DNA of 64,000 nt from Pampus argenteus (GCA_036937835.1 CM072862.1:19436501-19500500), one strand, 5' to 3'. Positions 12,481 through 22,884 are shown, numbered from the stretch's first letter. A program made the numbers and translations. Notes: generated from the letters alone by a model not told the origin.

Positions 12481-12933
12481 CTAAGCAGTAGTGGCCTTGA
12501 TTCCTCAGTTTTAATAGACCTGATCTTGGTGGGTAGTGTTTTTTTTTAATTCATTATTATTTTACATCTATCTAATTTATTATTTTAGCTTGCATCATTA
12601 ACTACACCCACAATTACACTACAATCATTTGGCAGATTCCTTGGCCCAAAGCCACTTGCAATAAGTGCATTGATCCAATTGGTGCATTATTATGAATCAA
12701 GTTCAAAACAAATTGGCACGGTAATTTTAAATATGCACACGTTCTGCTGTGTGTAAATGAATGTGCTGTCTTTTGTAAAAGCCTCATTTTCTTGTGCCAA
12801 ACTGCATCATTATTGTAAGGCTGTAACCGGAGGAGATGCTGAAGGTTTTTAGCAAGTGATTTCATAATTGCATAATCACGACAGTTACTACCTCACCTGT
12901 AAATGTCAATTACAAAGAAGAATTTCACATGGA
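12481..12933. other. Noncoding stretch
   Basis: I see nothing beyond AT-rich unique DNA. Confidence 0.55.
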
Positions 12934-12955
12934 GGGGGGTGGGGTGGGGGTGGGG
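12934..12955 (+). other. G-quadruplex-forming tract
   Basis: Four runs of 6, 4, 5 and 4 guanines are separated by single thymines. Four G-runs with 1-nt loops is the strongest class of intramolecular G-quadruplex motif. It stands alone in AT-rich DNA with no gene or CpG cluster beside it. Confidence 0.85.
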
Positions 12956-14002
12956 TAGCTTTTACCGTTCACCGTGCCACTCTTTTTTTCTAACATAACA
13001 TGGTCACAAATTACACATTATCTTCAGACTTCAGAGCAGTGAGTGTGTGTGTTAGGATGGCTAAGACTAGCGGCTGGATTTAAAGACCAACCAGGTATTC
13101 ATTTCATACACAAAGAACACATACAGCAATGACATTAATTTGCGACTAACCCTTAATGGAAACTGGCAGCCTTATATGGCCTGTCACTGGCAATGACCTC
13201 AACCTCTCTTATAGTATAGTCTGAATGATCTTAATTTATGTTACACATTGCCATAGAATCATAGAAAACCTGAACAGCAGATTAAAGTTCACTAAAACCC
13301 CTAAACTAATTACCACATGGTATCTCCCAGAGCCTTTAAATTGTTGCAAAGCAAGGTCTTCTCCATTAAAGTCACTACAAACCATGTATGATTAAAGATG
13401 GTGGTGGATAGGTTCACAGTTTTTCATATCTGTCTAAAAACAATGTTCAGGTGCCCAAATTAACATTGAAACTGTTTTTTTTCTTGCTGTAATCATTTCT
13501 CCTAAGAGACCATATCCTAATGTGTTTTCAACATAAGTGATGGGGACAAAATCCACAGCCTTCCTCCTGTGCAAGGATTTATTTAAAGTTGATCTAAAGC
13601 TAATATGAAGCACCAGCAGTCCAATAAGTCATATCTAAGTCTTTTTTAGAGCCAAATTCCTTTTTATTAAACATCCTTCCCCCACAGAAGGATTTTTGAA
13701 AATTCTAACTGTAGAAGAAAACAGAAAAAGTTTCATACTATCTCCAAACTTTTAAAATATTTTTTTTTCACAAAACACAGACTTTGGATTCTGTCCCACC
13801 ATCACCTAAACTGTAAATCACTTTATAAAATATGATTCATTCTAGAAGTACATAAAGCAATTAAAATGTGACAACAGTAATACAGCTTACATTTCAGTGC
13901 ATCATCATCCAGTTATATAAGATAACACACTCAACAATCAAATTTTTGAGACTAATAGTTATAAACAAAAAAAAGAAGGTGCTCTTTGGTAGAGGTTAGG
14001 AT
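12956..14002. other. Noncoding stretch, no gene seen
   Basis: Unique AT-rich sequence. The 13080-13220 part has a mixed, non-repetitive composition (for example CATTAATTTGCGACTAACCC) and could be regulatory. There is no stronger evidence. Confidence 0.55.
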
Positions 14003-14245
14003 ATTTCTAGAAAAAAATAAGGCACTTGACTTTTGGCGAAAAAAAAAAAAGGATAAAATGCCTTTATTACATTTGGCCAGTTCGATAGAACATGATTGAA
14101 ATAACTTTGCGTTCTTCAAGGAGTTACAGCCAACTTGGCTATTTGGTTATTTTAATGATGTTGTGTAGAATTTGCCAAATGTAATAAAGGCGTTTTATAC
14201 TTTTCTTCACTAAAAGTCGAGTGCCTTGTTTTTTTTTTTCTAGAA
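14003..14245. mobile_element. Foldback/MITE-like inverted repeat
   Basis: Two arms of about 73-75 bp (14003-14077 and 14173-14245) are inverted copies of one another. Each runs from a CTAGAAA end through a poly-A stretch, a 'GGCACT(T/C)GACTTTT' block and 'CCTTTATTACATTTGGC'. The 95-bp spacer is unique. Arms differ at several positions and in A-run length, so the element is not brand new. A clear target duplication is not visible and the superfamily is unknown. If transcribed, it would form a long hairpin RNA. Confidence 0.75.
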
Positions 14246-14951
14246 ATAAATGAATGAAATGAAACTAAATGAAAATGAATATTATAGCATCTACAATGCA
14301 AATACTTCTGTTCAATCCCGTAACAGGTGTTATTGTGTCTACCCACTCTAATTTGTCCCTTGCCCTATAAAGATTGACATTCACTGTTCAAACTTGAAAT
14401 AAATCAGCTGAAAGCTTCCTTAGTTTTTTTGGTTTTGGTACCAGGTAGTAGACAAGCAGCGTGTCGGTGAGGAGGACTGCAGACCAATCTGTTTACGGAA
14501 GCCATTCCTGTTCACTTCCTTCATTTTAATGCATAAGGTGCTGGTGAAATATGACAGAGAAATGGGCGTGCATGAGTGTGTTTGTGTATGTGTGCGTTTG
14601 TGTTTGTGTGTGTTATAACTGAAGGGAAGCAAGAAGAGAGGCAGAAGATGAACATGTTTTATGGCAGTAGTAAAATTCTCCATGGTCCGTCTGCTAGGGA
14701 TGAGCCAAGGGCAGAATGTTTATGGCTCCCAAACATTATAAACTACCTCTGTGCATTTACCTCAAGCTGCTGTGTTTGGCCAGCCATGTCCCTCCAAAGC
14801 GGCATTGGAGTGGCATGTCTCTTCATGAATACTAACTATACCTCTGTTTCACTGTCATTAAATGTATCTTTACTATTTCCAGCCTCAGTAAAGTCAGAAG
14901 CACTGAGGTGTGACTTTATATGCAGTCAATATCAACCAGTACACTGTCTAC
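14246..14951. other. Noncoding stretch
   Basis: No recognised gene. A TG-rich patch lies at about 14574-14611. The 145-codon frame at 14576-15013 begins in this low-complexity patch, runs through the perfect hairpin at 14952, and has no recognisable domain. Confidence 0.5.
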
Positions 14952-14993
14952 ACAGAGAGGGACATGCATGCTTTCATGCATGTCCCTCTCTGT
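14952..14993. repeat. Perfect 19-bp inverted repeat (hairpin)
   Basis: The left arm at 14952-14970 (ACAGAGAGGGACATGCATG) is exactly complementary to the right arm at 14975-14993, with a 4-nt CTTT loop. There are no mismatches or bulges. It could be a cruciform, a short hairpin RNA, a recent foldback duplication or an assembly/library artefact. Stem length is below that of a typical pre-miRNA. Confidence 0.95.
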
Positions 14994-17863
14994 TATTCGG
15001 GTACAAAGACTAAAATGCAATGAGTTAGATCCTTCTTGAGTCAAAATTCAAAACTATGAAATCAGTGGCCAATAAAAATACATAACTATATCTGTCTGTT
15101 TATTCTGCTTTACTATTAGGCTGCATGCAGCATATTTATAATAATTGATATACTGAATTCTGATTTTGACCTTGTTTTTTGGTTTATCATATGGACTGCA
15201 CCATCAGAGATAAAAACCTGTTGTGCCAGCTGAAGACAAAACATCTCTCCATGTACATCCAGCAGTCATAACGCATGAATTATATTTAGTACCCATGCAA
15301 ATGCAGACTAACTAAGTTATGTTTTTATAGGTGTGCTGCATGAAGAATAGTAGCGCCAGCACGAATAGGGCCTTTCTTCATAGTGTGTAGACATCATGTA
15401 CTCCTAAGTCCTAGTGCACAGAGGCACTCCATCTGAATCCTAATACCATTTTACAGTCAGACACTGAAAGTTGCTGTCAAGGGATATAAGATTTATTTGC
15501 CTGTAATTGCCTAATTTTGCCTTTCCTGCAGGCTCAGAGGGAGCTGCAGCCCACCTCCAGACAGCCTAACCTTGCCTACTGAGGAACAGTCCAAGGATGT
15601 AATACTGTCAGCTTCACATAGTCCTCGCTGGTGATTTATCATCACTGCCACTTTCCCTCCATCTCCTCTCCCCACATTCTGCTTGAACAAACACTTAGTG
15701 ACTTGTTATGGTTCCGCTCGTTGAATGTAAACTCTGGTGAGTGTTTGCATTGCAACACAAAGGGGGTATCTGTTGATAGAGATACCATAGAACTGCATGA
15801 GACAAGAGGAAGGACGTGTTAAATGACTGCAACACGCCCTGGATGGGTTGTTTGTCAGGATCAATAGCCCAGTCTGAGCAAGCAAGCAAAGGAAGTGTCT
15901 CTGTTATGCCGAGGTGGATTCAGGTCAATGATGGAGGTTTACTGATTATGAGTGTTTGCTCCCGTGAGGTGCTGAGGATGGCAGCTCAGGTGGAACACCA
16001 GGAAGACACCTTTTAAAAACATTAAAACAGCCTTATATTTTCGGTACCAGTTTTTGCATACGTATTTGTATATTTGCTTGTTTTTGAGAAAATACTGATG
16101 TATCTGTAGTTCAGTTCAGTTAAATCAGACATTCAACAGTATAAGCTTCAAATAAGGCAAGACAATACTGTTGTCCTACTTTGAGTGATTCAATGAAGAA
16201 ATCTAAGTTATAATGGAATTTGTACCTGAGAAATGGTAAAATAACATGACAGTAGACTGCCATGTGATCATATATACATGATGTATAAGCTGGGGTACAT
16301 GATGTGTGAAGCCTATAGCCTATTTTCTACAGTGCATGGAGCAGCGCACTCTCAATTTTACTGCTTATCAACACTTACTCACTTTAGCTGGGATGAGACT
16401 AGGTTCTGTACATCGCTTATGGCTCAAGTACAAAATTACAACAGACAATCTAGTCTTATATTTAGTCTCCAAATGTTCTATTAAGTTAAGTAAAAAGTAG
16501 TTTCCAGTTTGGCTTTTATTTTGAAAGCACAGTAATGAAATGTGATTTTTCTCACTTTTGGCACAGATTTTAAGATTTGACTCCACATTAATGACATCAG
16601 AATGGAAATGTTTTGCAAAGAGCCAGGGAAGAAAAGTTCAATTAGTTTGATTTGTGCTTGCAGTTCTATTCATCGGTTTGAGGAACTTTACAGCTTGAGT
16701 GTAATCTACTTGTTTGTAGATTAAACAGAGTTCAAGTTTTGGACAGTAAGGTCAAACCAGACAACTCTGTATTATCACGTATTATACACTGCATCACATG
16801 ATAAAAACCAAATGCATTACGTTGCACAATCAGCAGCCCGCAGTTGTGACTTACGGCATTATTATGCATGAATGCAGACATTCACGCCACATAATAAATA
16901 ACCAATATTACAAACTGCGATAGGAAGCCATAGCAGGAGTCATTAGCCACAAAATATGTACAACAAGCTTATTATCACAAAATAAATCTTGACAGGATGA
17001 ATCTGAATCTGATTGCATAATGAGGACCGGGTGTTCCTGTCACATTAGTCTGCTTTAAAATATACCTATGAAAATAATTTAATCACTTGATACAAGATAA
17101 CAGTTTAAAATGATCACACTACAAGCTGTAACTTACAATAATACATCACAACAGGAGTGGCGTTCCTGATTGCTAAGTATTACAATAGGCCACAACAGGT
17201 GATTTTGATTTGTCACAGAAATAACCTCAATTTTAACTGAATAATCGGGAAATCAGAAAAGGAAAATACTAATTAATGAATGTTTTTATCCACTACTGTA
17301 CTCAAGAGGGTGCAACAAGATATGGCATTTCTGTTTATTTCATGTATTAATTATTATTAAAGTTAAAAAAGACAACAGTACACTGTTTCACAGGTGGACT
17401 AAGCACACTGCAGATATGCCCTTCTAGACCAACCACTGGGTGATGGAAAACACTGTCACCATCTGCACAGCTTGTGATCTGAATGCATGGTCACAGACAC
17501 CTGGTTCGTAATCATAATATTGCAAATGCGAAGCTTTTCATTGACTCAATCATCATTGTTACCTCATTTGGCAATGGAGTGACTTAACTTAAATGAAAAT
17601 CTTTGAGATTTTAGAACAAACACTTATCTGCCGCAATACTTTTTTCTTCAGAGGAGTAATGTTTAAGTCACATGCTTCATGTAGTCTTTTCCATTACATT
17701 TTGTAACATTTTGTTTGTATTTTGTGTATTTTTCCACCTTAGCCAAGTGTGAATTTTTTTGCAATATATATCAATACACCTCTTTTCGAGATCATGTTAG
17801 TGACATAACATCATCTGAAAATCTTGTCTTTATGTGGCACTGATGGTTTTAAATTAAACCCTG
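14994..17863. other. Noncoding stretch, no gene seen
   Basis: AT-rich unique DNA. The 16800-16930 part (AATCAGCAGCC, ATTATGCATGAATG) has enhancer-like composition. No transposon ends or RNA genes were recognised. Confidence 0.55.
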
Positions 17864-17889
17864 CTCTCTCTCTCTCTATATATATATAT
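17864..17889. repeat. (CT)n(AT)n compound microsatellite
   Basis: Seven CT steps run directly into (AT)n, just upstream of the CTCF-like core and promoter-like unit. Confidence 0.9.
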
Positions 17890-17914
17890 GATTTCTGTGG
17901 TTGGTGCAGCTCGT

Positions 17915-17930
17915 CAGCAGGGGGCGCTCT
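17915..17930 (+). promoter_or_regulatory. CTCF-like binding core
   Basis: CAGCAGGGGGCGCTCT fits the vertebrate CTCF core (CCASYAGRKGGCRS-like) well, G-rich strand on plus. It lies just upstream of the TATA-like box at 17943. The match is by eye and occupancy is not known. Confidence 0.55.
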
Positions 17931-17936
17931 GTGTGC

Positions 17937-18040
17937 GTGATGTATAAATGACGGACGTCTGTCACTCGTAGAGCAAGATGTTTCATCGTTATTCATACGG
18001 AGACGTTAGAGAACCGATCACCTGTTATTGATCCTACAGG
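17937..18040 (+). promoter_or_regulatory. TATA promoter / first-exon-like unit (copy A of a duplicated segment)
   Basis: In order the unit shows TATAAA at 17943-17948, a CRE-like GACGTC at 17954-17959, a plausible start site at the GAGCAAGATG block at 17971 (about 28 bp after the TATA box), and a strong splice-donor match CAG|GTAAGA at 18039/18040. This predicts a first exon of about 68 nt with no long reading frame, so a noncoding or 5' UTR exon. A diverged copy lies at 19431-19536 and lacks the TATA and donor. It could instead be part of an LTR or another repeat family. Transcription is inferred only. Confidence 0.35.
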
Positions 18041-18590
18041 TAAGACATCACAAACAGAGCCACATACGTATATGACAAGAGAAGTGTTATAATGTAACTT
18101 TGTAACTGTGACTGGATGAATGTAAAGTAAGTTTATATGGAGACGTGCGCACTGAGTAATGGCGGCCCGTTCATTGCCGCTTTCCCTCCAGATCCGGGTG
18201 GAGATATGACTGAATGTAAATGATGCGTGAGACGTGTGATGAAATGGTCTTAGGCACTAAAGTTAGCCTTCCTTGCTGGAAGGATGGCTAAATGGTCTGT
18301 ATTGATGTGTGTGTATGGGTGGATGATGGCGCCACCGACGCTGACAGAAAAAGCCCGCCTTCACCGTGGTTCCAACCAGTTGCAGGCTAGGGAGAGAGAG
18401 TCATTTCCGGGTTTCAAAATAAGAGTTCAAATTACATGTTGTGATTTCAGTGTTGAAACTCATTCATGCAGAGAGCAATGTGTAAAATGTCATTCAAAGG
18501 CAGTAATGAGTTAAAAAGGTTAGTTGCTAGTGAAATGATTACATGACTGTAATTTGAATGTTTTTAGTTTTTTTTGTTTGATGTGTAATG
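18041..18590. other. Spacer between promoter-like unit and hAT element
   Basis: Moderately CpG-containing unique DNA (for example ATGGCGGCCCG near 18159). No gene recognised. The last 8 bases, 18583-18590 (GTGTAATG), are the left copy of the hAT target duplication. Confidence 0.5.
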
Positions 18591-19428
18591 CAGTGGTTCC
18601 CAAACTTTTTCTGCAGGGCCCCCCTTTCTGAAGATTAGAATATTTTCGCGCCCCCCCACACTGACACAAACATACAAATCATTTGTTTCTAAACTCCACT
18701 GGACTTTACTTAACATTGTAAGTCATACAAAATGGCAACTTATTTCTGAACAAAACTTTTTACACCTTTACGTTTGTAACTCGCTGCTCCCACATCTCTA
18801 GCTTTCTTGTGAATGATGTGATTTTATCTGCCAGATGTGGAAGGTGTGTGTTGCTGCCCTGCATCTGCAGATTTAGCTCATTGAGTTTTTGAAACATGTC
18901 ACTGAGGTACGCAAGTTTCATGAGGAACTTGTTGTTGTTAAACTTGTGGGCAAGTTCATTTTCCTCCTCCTCTAAAAAGATGCGGATCTCATCCCGCAGT
19001 TCAAAGACCCTGGATAAAACCTTCCCACGTGACAGCCATCGGGACTCGCTGTGAAACAGAACAGCTGTGTGGTCGGAGCCCATTTCCTCACACAGTACAG
19101 AGAAAATACGTGCTTTGACAGGTCGTGTTTTAATGTAGTTCACTGTAGTGATGACATCCGTCATAACATCGTGCAGGTCGGGACTCAGCTGTTTAGACGC
19201 CAGCGCTTCTCGGTGTATCATACAGTGTGTCCACTGCACGTTAGGGGAGACGCGCTTGATTCATCATCTGCTTTGCGTTTAGCTGGGAGCGCTGTCACAA
19301 ACTTGTCCATGCTGTTATGCTAGCCTTGTAATTAACTAGTCACTCATTTAGCCGTAGCCTTGCCGCGCCCCCCCTGCAATACCTCCGCGTCCCCCTAGGG
19401 GGCGCGCCCCCCAGTTTGGGAACCACTG
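18591..19428 (-). mobile_element. hAT (ZBED5-like) transposon, internally deleted
   Basis: An 838-bp element bounded by inverted CAGTGGTTCCCAAACT ends and flanked by a perfect 8-bp target duplication GTGTAATG (18583-18590 and 19429-19436), the length diagnostic for hAT insertions. Its minus strand carries pieces of a ZBED5/EPM2AIP1-type transposase. G- and C-rich subterminal blocks (CCCCCC / GGGGGGCGCG) adjoin the ends. Intact ends and target duplication argue for a fairly recent insertion. The broken transposase means it could move only with enzyme supplied in trans. Confidence 0.92.
18760..19310 (-). pseudogene. hAT transposase remnant (ZBED5-like)
   Basis: An ATG at 19310 opens MDKFVTALPAKRK, the typical N-terminus of this transposase family. 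After about 23 codons the frame is lost and the BED zinc finger is missing. From about 19239 another frame gives roughly 159 residues, with THCMIHREALASK, ARIFSVLCEEMGSDH, the signature SRWLSRGKVLSRVFELRDE, and LAYLSDMFQKLNELNLQMQG. The frame ends at 18760 shortly after KLEMWEQRV, so the C-terminal part with the hATC dimerisation domain and last catalytic Glu is absent. Two internal deletions explain both losses. ZBED5-like host genes derive from such transposases, but the flanking target duplication shows this copy is a transposon. Confidence 0.88.
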
Positions 19429-19430
19429 GT

Positions 19431-19536
19431 GTAATGTATCAGTGACTGACGCTTATCACTGTGGAGCAAGATATTCGATCGTTCTAGTTATACATACAGA
19501 ATTGGAGAATTTATCACCTGTTATTGTTCTTACAGG
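19431..19536 (+). repeat. Copy B of the duplicated promoter-like segment
   Basis: It aligns along its length with 17937-18040 at roughly 70% identity by eye. The best-kept parts are GAGCAAGAT and the 3' block 'ATCACCTGTTATTG...TACAGG'. The TATA box is altered and the donor reads CAGGAATAA, so it would not function as copy A might. The hAT element inserted at its left border. Either a local duplication or two copies of an unrecognised dispersed repeat (perhaps an LTR) would explain the pair. Confidence 0.7.
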
Positions 19537-20439
19537 AATAAAATCATTAATATGCCACACAAAGAATCGACCTTGTGACATCACTGTTGGGTGTGGTCAT
19601 AGGCTTAAAACTTTCAACCAGAGGGCAGAAAAACACGGCTTTTCAGTCTGTTTAAGTTACTCTTTTTAAAACTACAGTAAGATAATTTTGGCCAGACAGC
19701 AGCGTAAACAAGTTTGCAACATTAGCATTGTTTCATCGCAATCGGTGGACTCTCTTGTGGAAGTGAAGTAAATTTGTGTTGTGCTTACATGTTGACTTCA
19801 GATTGCGTGGACTTTGACACACAATTGCAAAGAGTCTTGATAGTGTTGAGATTTGAGGGAATAGAGAGAAAATGAGAGCTCAAACTAAAAGCAATTAGAA
19901 ATTATAATTAGAAGAAACTTTCACTTGGTATCGATTTTGTCACAAATGAAACTAGTTATAACCAACAGAAGCCACTGCACAAAATTAAGATGCACAAAGT
20001 TAATTTCACTGTGGCACTTTCTTTTGTATCTGGCAATTTGCTTGTTCGTGAGGTTTGGTGACCTCATGTAGCTCCCATCATAGGTCGGCCAACTTTAACC
20101 AGAGCAGAAGTCCAATTACCCACAATAAATGAGAACACCTGTGTGGGTCTACAGGGCCTTTTATCCAGTATGTGTGTGTGATTTTCTTATCTGTCACATG
20201 GAAATACCTCTAGATTTCTTTTGTGCAGTCAGAACTCCTTTCTTCAATTTGACAGCCACTAAAACAACGTCCAGATACTGCAGAGGAAAATGACAAACCG
20301 TTTCTATTACCAGCTTCCCCCTGGAATATTAATTCTGTATTATGTTTGTATGTATTATGTGAAAGAATATTTTTGGGTAATATCAATCAATCAGATCATG
20401 TTCGAGTGTTGGCATTTTCTCTTTATGAGAGGTTCCCAG
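19537..20439. other. Noncoding stretch, no gene seen
   Basis: Unique AT-rich DNA with no recognised feature. Confidence 0.55.
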
Positions 20440-20700
20440 TTCCCCATGCTGCCACTTTAATTTGACCTCTCAATTTACCTTTATGTTAATAATGGGTTCA
20501 TTAATCAGTGTGAATTGGTCAGGTTAATTTTTTTTTTTTCCTCACAGAACTAAATGGGAACATTGGCTTAGAAAATTAAAGCTGATGAACAACCCATTAT
20601 GAAAATCAAGCATCAAGGCCGATGATAATGCTCACTCATGTCCTGGTTATGTGGTCATTGAGTTGACACCAGCATTAGGCCTAAAACAGGTGGCAAAGTA
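20440..20700. promoter_or_regulatory. Candidate conserved noncoding element
   Basis: Repeat-free block with TTAATAATGGG, CATTAATCAG, AAAATTAAAG and GATGATAATG cores. Called only from composition and motif density. Apart from one T-run at 20527-20540 it has no low-complexity DNA. Confidence 0.22.
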
Positions 20701-22100
20701 ACACCATTTCACTCATTTGCATGTTTGTATTTGTAAAGAAAAGTTGCGCTACCTATGTGTCTTTATTTGGGAAACTAAAAAGGATAGCAAATAATATTAG
20801 TATATGTAACGCTTTATGTAATTATTTTGTTTTTAGATTATTAAACTTATTTTCTAATGATAATAGTTTTCCGGAAAGAACTATGTTTGGTACTAATTAC
20901 AAGGAACAATCAATAAATTGGTATAGCATTTTCACAAATTAACAGATGAATAAACACAAAATGAATTTCCAAACACAATGATGCTGATGTTTCTGCCAGA
21001 AGCATTTGAGCGAACTCCATATACTTTAGTTTATTAGCTCTAGTTACCTTAAAAACACTCTAACAATTGATCTTTTTAATATCAGACATTCACCCCCTGG
21101 TAGGCTTGAAAGATGGCTGGGTCGAAGACACAAGATTATTCCTCCAAAAAAAAAAAAAAATTCTGCCTAATAAGTGATTTTTTTTTTTTTTTTTTTTTTT
21201 TGCTGCGGTATCAATGTAGAAATCTGTCAAACCACTCCCACAGCACAATCAATGTCCCTGCTGTACACAGTTAAATACAAATGCATCTACTATACGTGTG
21301 CAACGTCTGTTAGTCGCTCCTTCACATGCACATGTGCATAAAAAAATACAAAGATTAAGATGCTTTTTCAGGGCATTTTCATACTTTTCAATCCTGTTGA
21401 ATCAGGCTGGTTTTCTCTCGGTGTGATTTGTCTGGACAGGAATGAACACAGCAATCATACTCAGGTGTGGACTAAAACAATCAGACCTTTGAAGATGTGG
21501 GTCAGTGCAAACAAACTCTGGAGAAGTTTGTTTGTTGGTGGTAATGTGATCCAAGCCTACTACTAACTGTACTCTAGAAGTTCGAGCTAAACAGCTGCCA
21601 TAGCCAGGTGTGCTTTGCTTTGCAATGCAGATGAGTGGAATCAGTTGAGCAGATAGGAGCTTCGTCAGGACCTCCTCCTGTGTTTATGTTCTTTCCACAG
21701 ACACATCTGACTACTGAGCAGAGTGAATGTTCTCACGTCTACGTGCTTGTGGTGATTTTTGGATTTTGAAGTTTACCAACCTATTCACTCATTCAGAGCA
21801 AATGGTCTATAGGTCTGAAATCACCCTCCATCTCTGAGCTTGGGCAGTGGTGAGTGATTGGTGCCAAGTCTATGATTTTGTCTGTTAGTGCTGATCACGT
21901 GTGTACACCCCTCCTAAGGTTTGTTGATGTAAGAGCTGTGTTTTCTTTCCAAATATCGCTTAAATTTTACATGTTTTAAGTAAACTGACTGACTGAGTGA
22001 TGAAGTTAAACCATTAGTTAGTTATTGTAGCATTTCATACATGGTCCAGACATATAGGCCTACTGTACTGGGGTTTGACCTAGTCATGTTTTCTCCATAA
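20701..22100. other. Noncoding stretch with A15/T24 inverted homopolymers
   Basis: No gene seen. A run of 15 A at 21146-21160 and a run of 24 T at 21178-21201 lie 17 bases apart and could pair. The 21390-21560 part loosely recalls a fish MITE, but not well enough to call. Confidence 0.5.
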
Positions 22101-22172
22101 CCATCTGGCGACCCCTGGAAATTATCTCATGACCCCTTTTGCTGGTCGTGACCCCCAGGTAGAGAACCTGTC
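22101..22172 (-). mobile_element. hAT-type terminal fragment
   Basis: The 'TCTGGCGACCCCTGG', 'ATGACCCC' and 'GGTCGTGACCCCCAGG' phrases followed by 'AGAGAACC' match the end of non-autonomous hAT elements common in fish genomes, whose ends contain CGACCCC-rich subterminal repeats and a GAGAACCACTG terminus. Only one end is visible and it is degraded. Confidence 0.5.
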
Positions 22173-22506
22173 TCATCTGATAGATAATATTGTTTCAAAA
22201 TACTACTTTTCTTTCTTCTTCTTTCCACTGGAAAAAAAATGTGAAAGGGCTTGCATGTGTATGTATTTAAATAGTGTTGCAGCCATTTTACATCTGCAAG
22301 GCCAGCAAGTCTCTATTAATTGTAATTGACAAAATGCATAGAGAAACAGTCATATGCAACTGTTCTGCATTAACGATGACTTTGGGGGGAAATATCCTGC
22401 TTTTAGTGTCTAACCTTATCATTTATGTATATTATTAACTGAAAATATCGGCCATTTTAAAGACAAAAACACTTCAAACTATCATCCCATACTACATATT
22501 CTGTAG

Positions 22507-22533
22507 TGTATGTATGTATGTATGTATGTATGT
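22507..22533. repeat. (GTAT)n microsatellite
   Basis: Nearly seven perfect tetranucleotide units. Confidence 0.95.
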
Positions 22534-22838
22534 ACATCAAGCTGAATGCAGGTGTGTCCACACCCTTTTACTTAGAATACACACCAGCTGGAGTGAACTT
22601 CATTTGAACTTAATTAGCATTAACACTTGCAATTAGACAAGGTGCTGCCACCACTGAGCAAACTAATTTGCAGGCAAGTACACAACTGAGAGAGAACCGA
22701 CTGTAATTTGCATTCAAACATGTGATTAGACGAGCATTGACCGCCTGACTCGTGCTCTGAGTGATTGAGTAACCACTGTTCACATCTGATGGCATGATAG
22801 CATATGATGGAAATGTGCTATACCAGGGGAAAATCAGT

Positions 22839-22884
22839 GTGAGGATGACTGCAGTTGAGCTTAACTGCTGCAGTCATTTGTCAC
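22839..22884. repeat. Imperfect hairpin of about 46 nt
   Basis: The ATGACTGCAGTT arm pairs with AACTG/CTGCAGTCAT with a 3-nt bulge, and the outer GTGA/TCAC bases also pair. It immediately precedes a (GT)n tract. It is too short for a standard pre-miRNA. Confidence 0.6.

Noticed and set aside
14952..14993. Canonical microRNA precursor
   Set aside because: The stem is 19 bp with a 4-nt loop, too short for a Drosha/Dicer substrate, and the arms match no microRNA I know.
14576..15013. 145-codon plus-strand gene
   Set aside because: It begins in a TG-rich low-complexity patch, crosses a perfect hairpin and shows no domain or family resemblance.
18760..19239. Host ZBED5-like domesticated gene
   Set aside because: The sequence is bounded by hAT inverted ends and a perfect 8-bp target duplication, is only about 160 codons, and lacks the BED and hATC domains.
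21390..21560. Diverged MITE-like sequence
   Set aside because: Phrases such as 'ACTCAGGTGTGGACTAAAAC' recall a fish repeat, but no inverted ends or target duplication can be seen.
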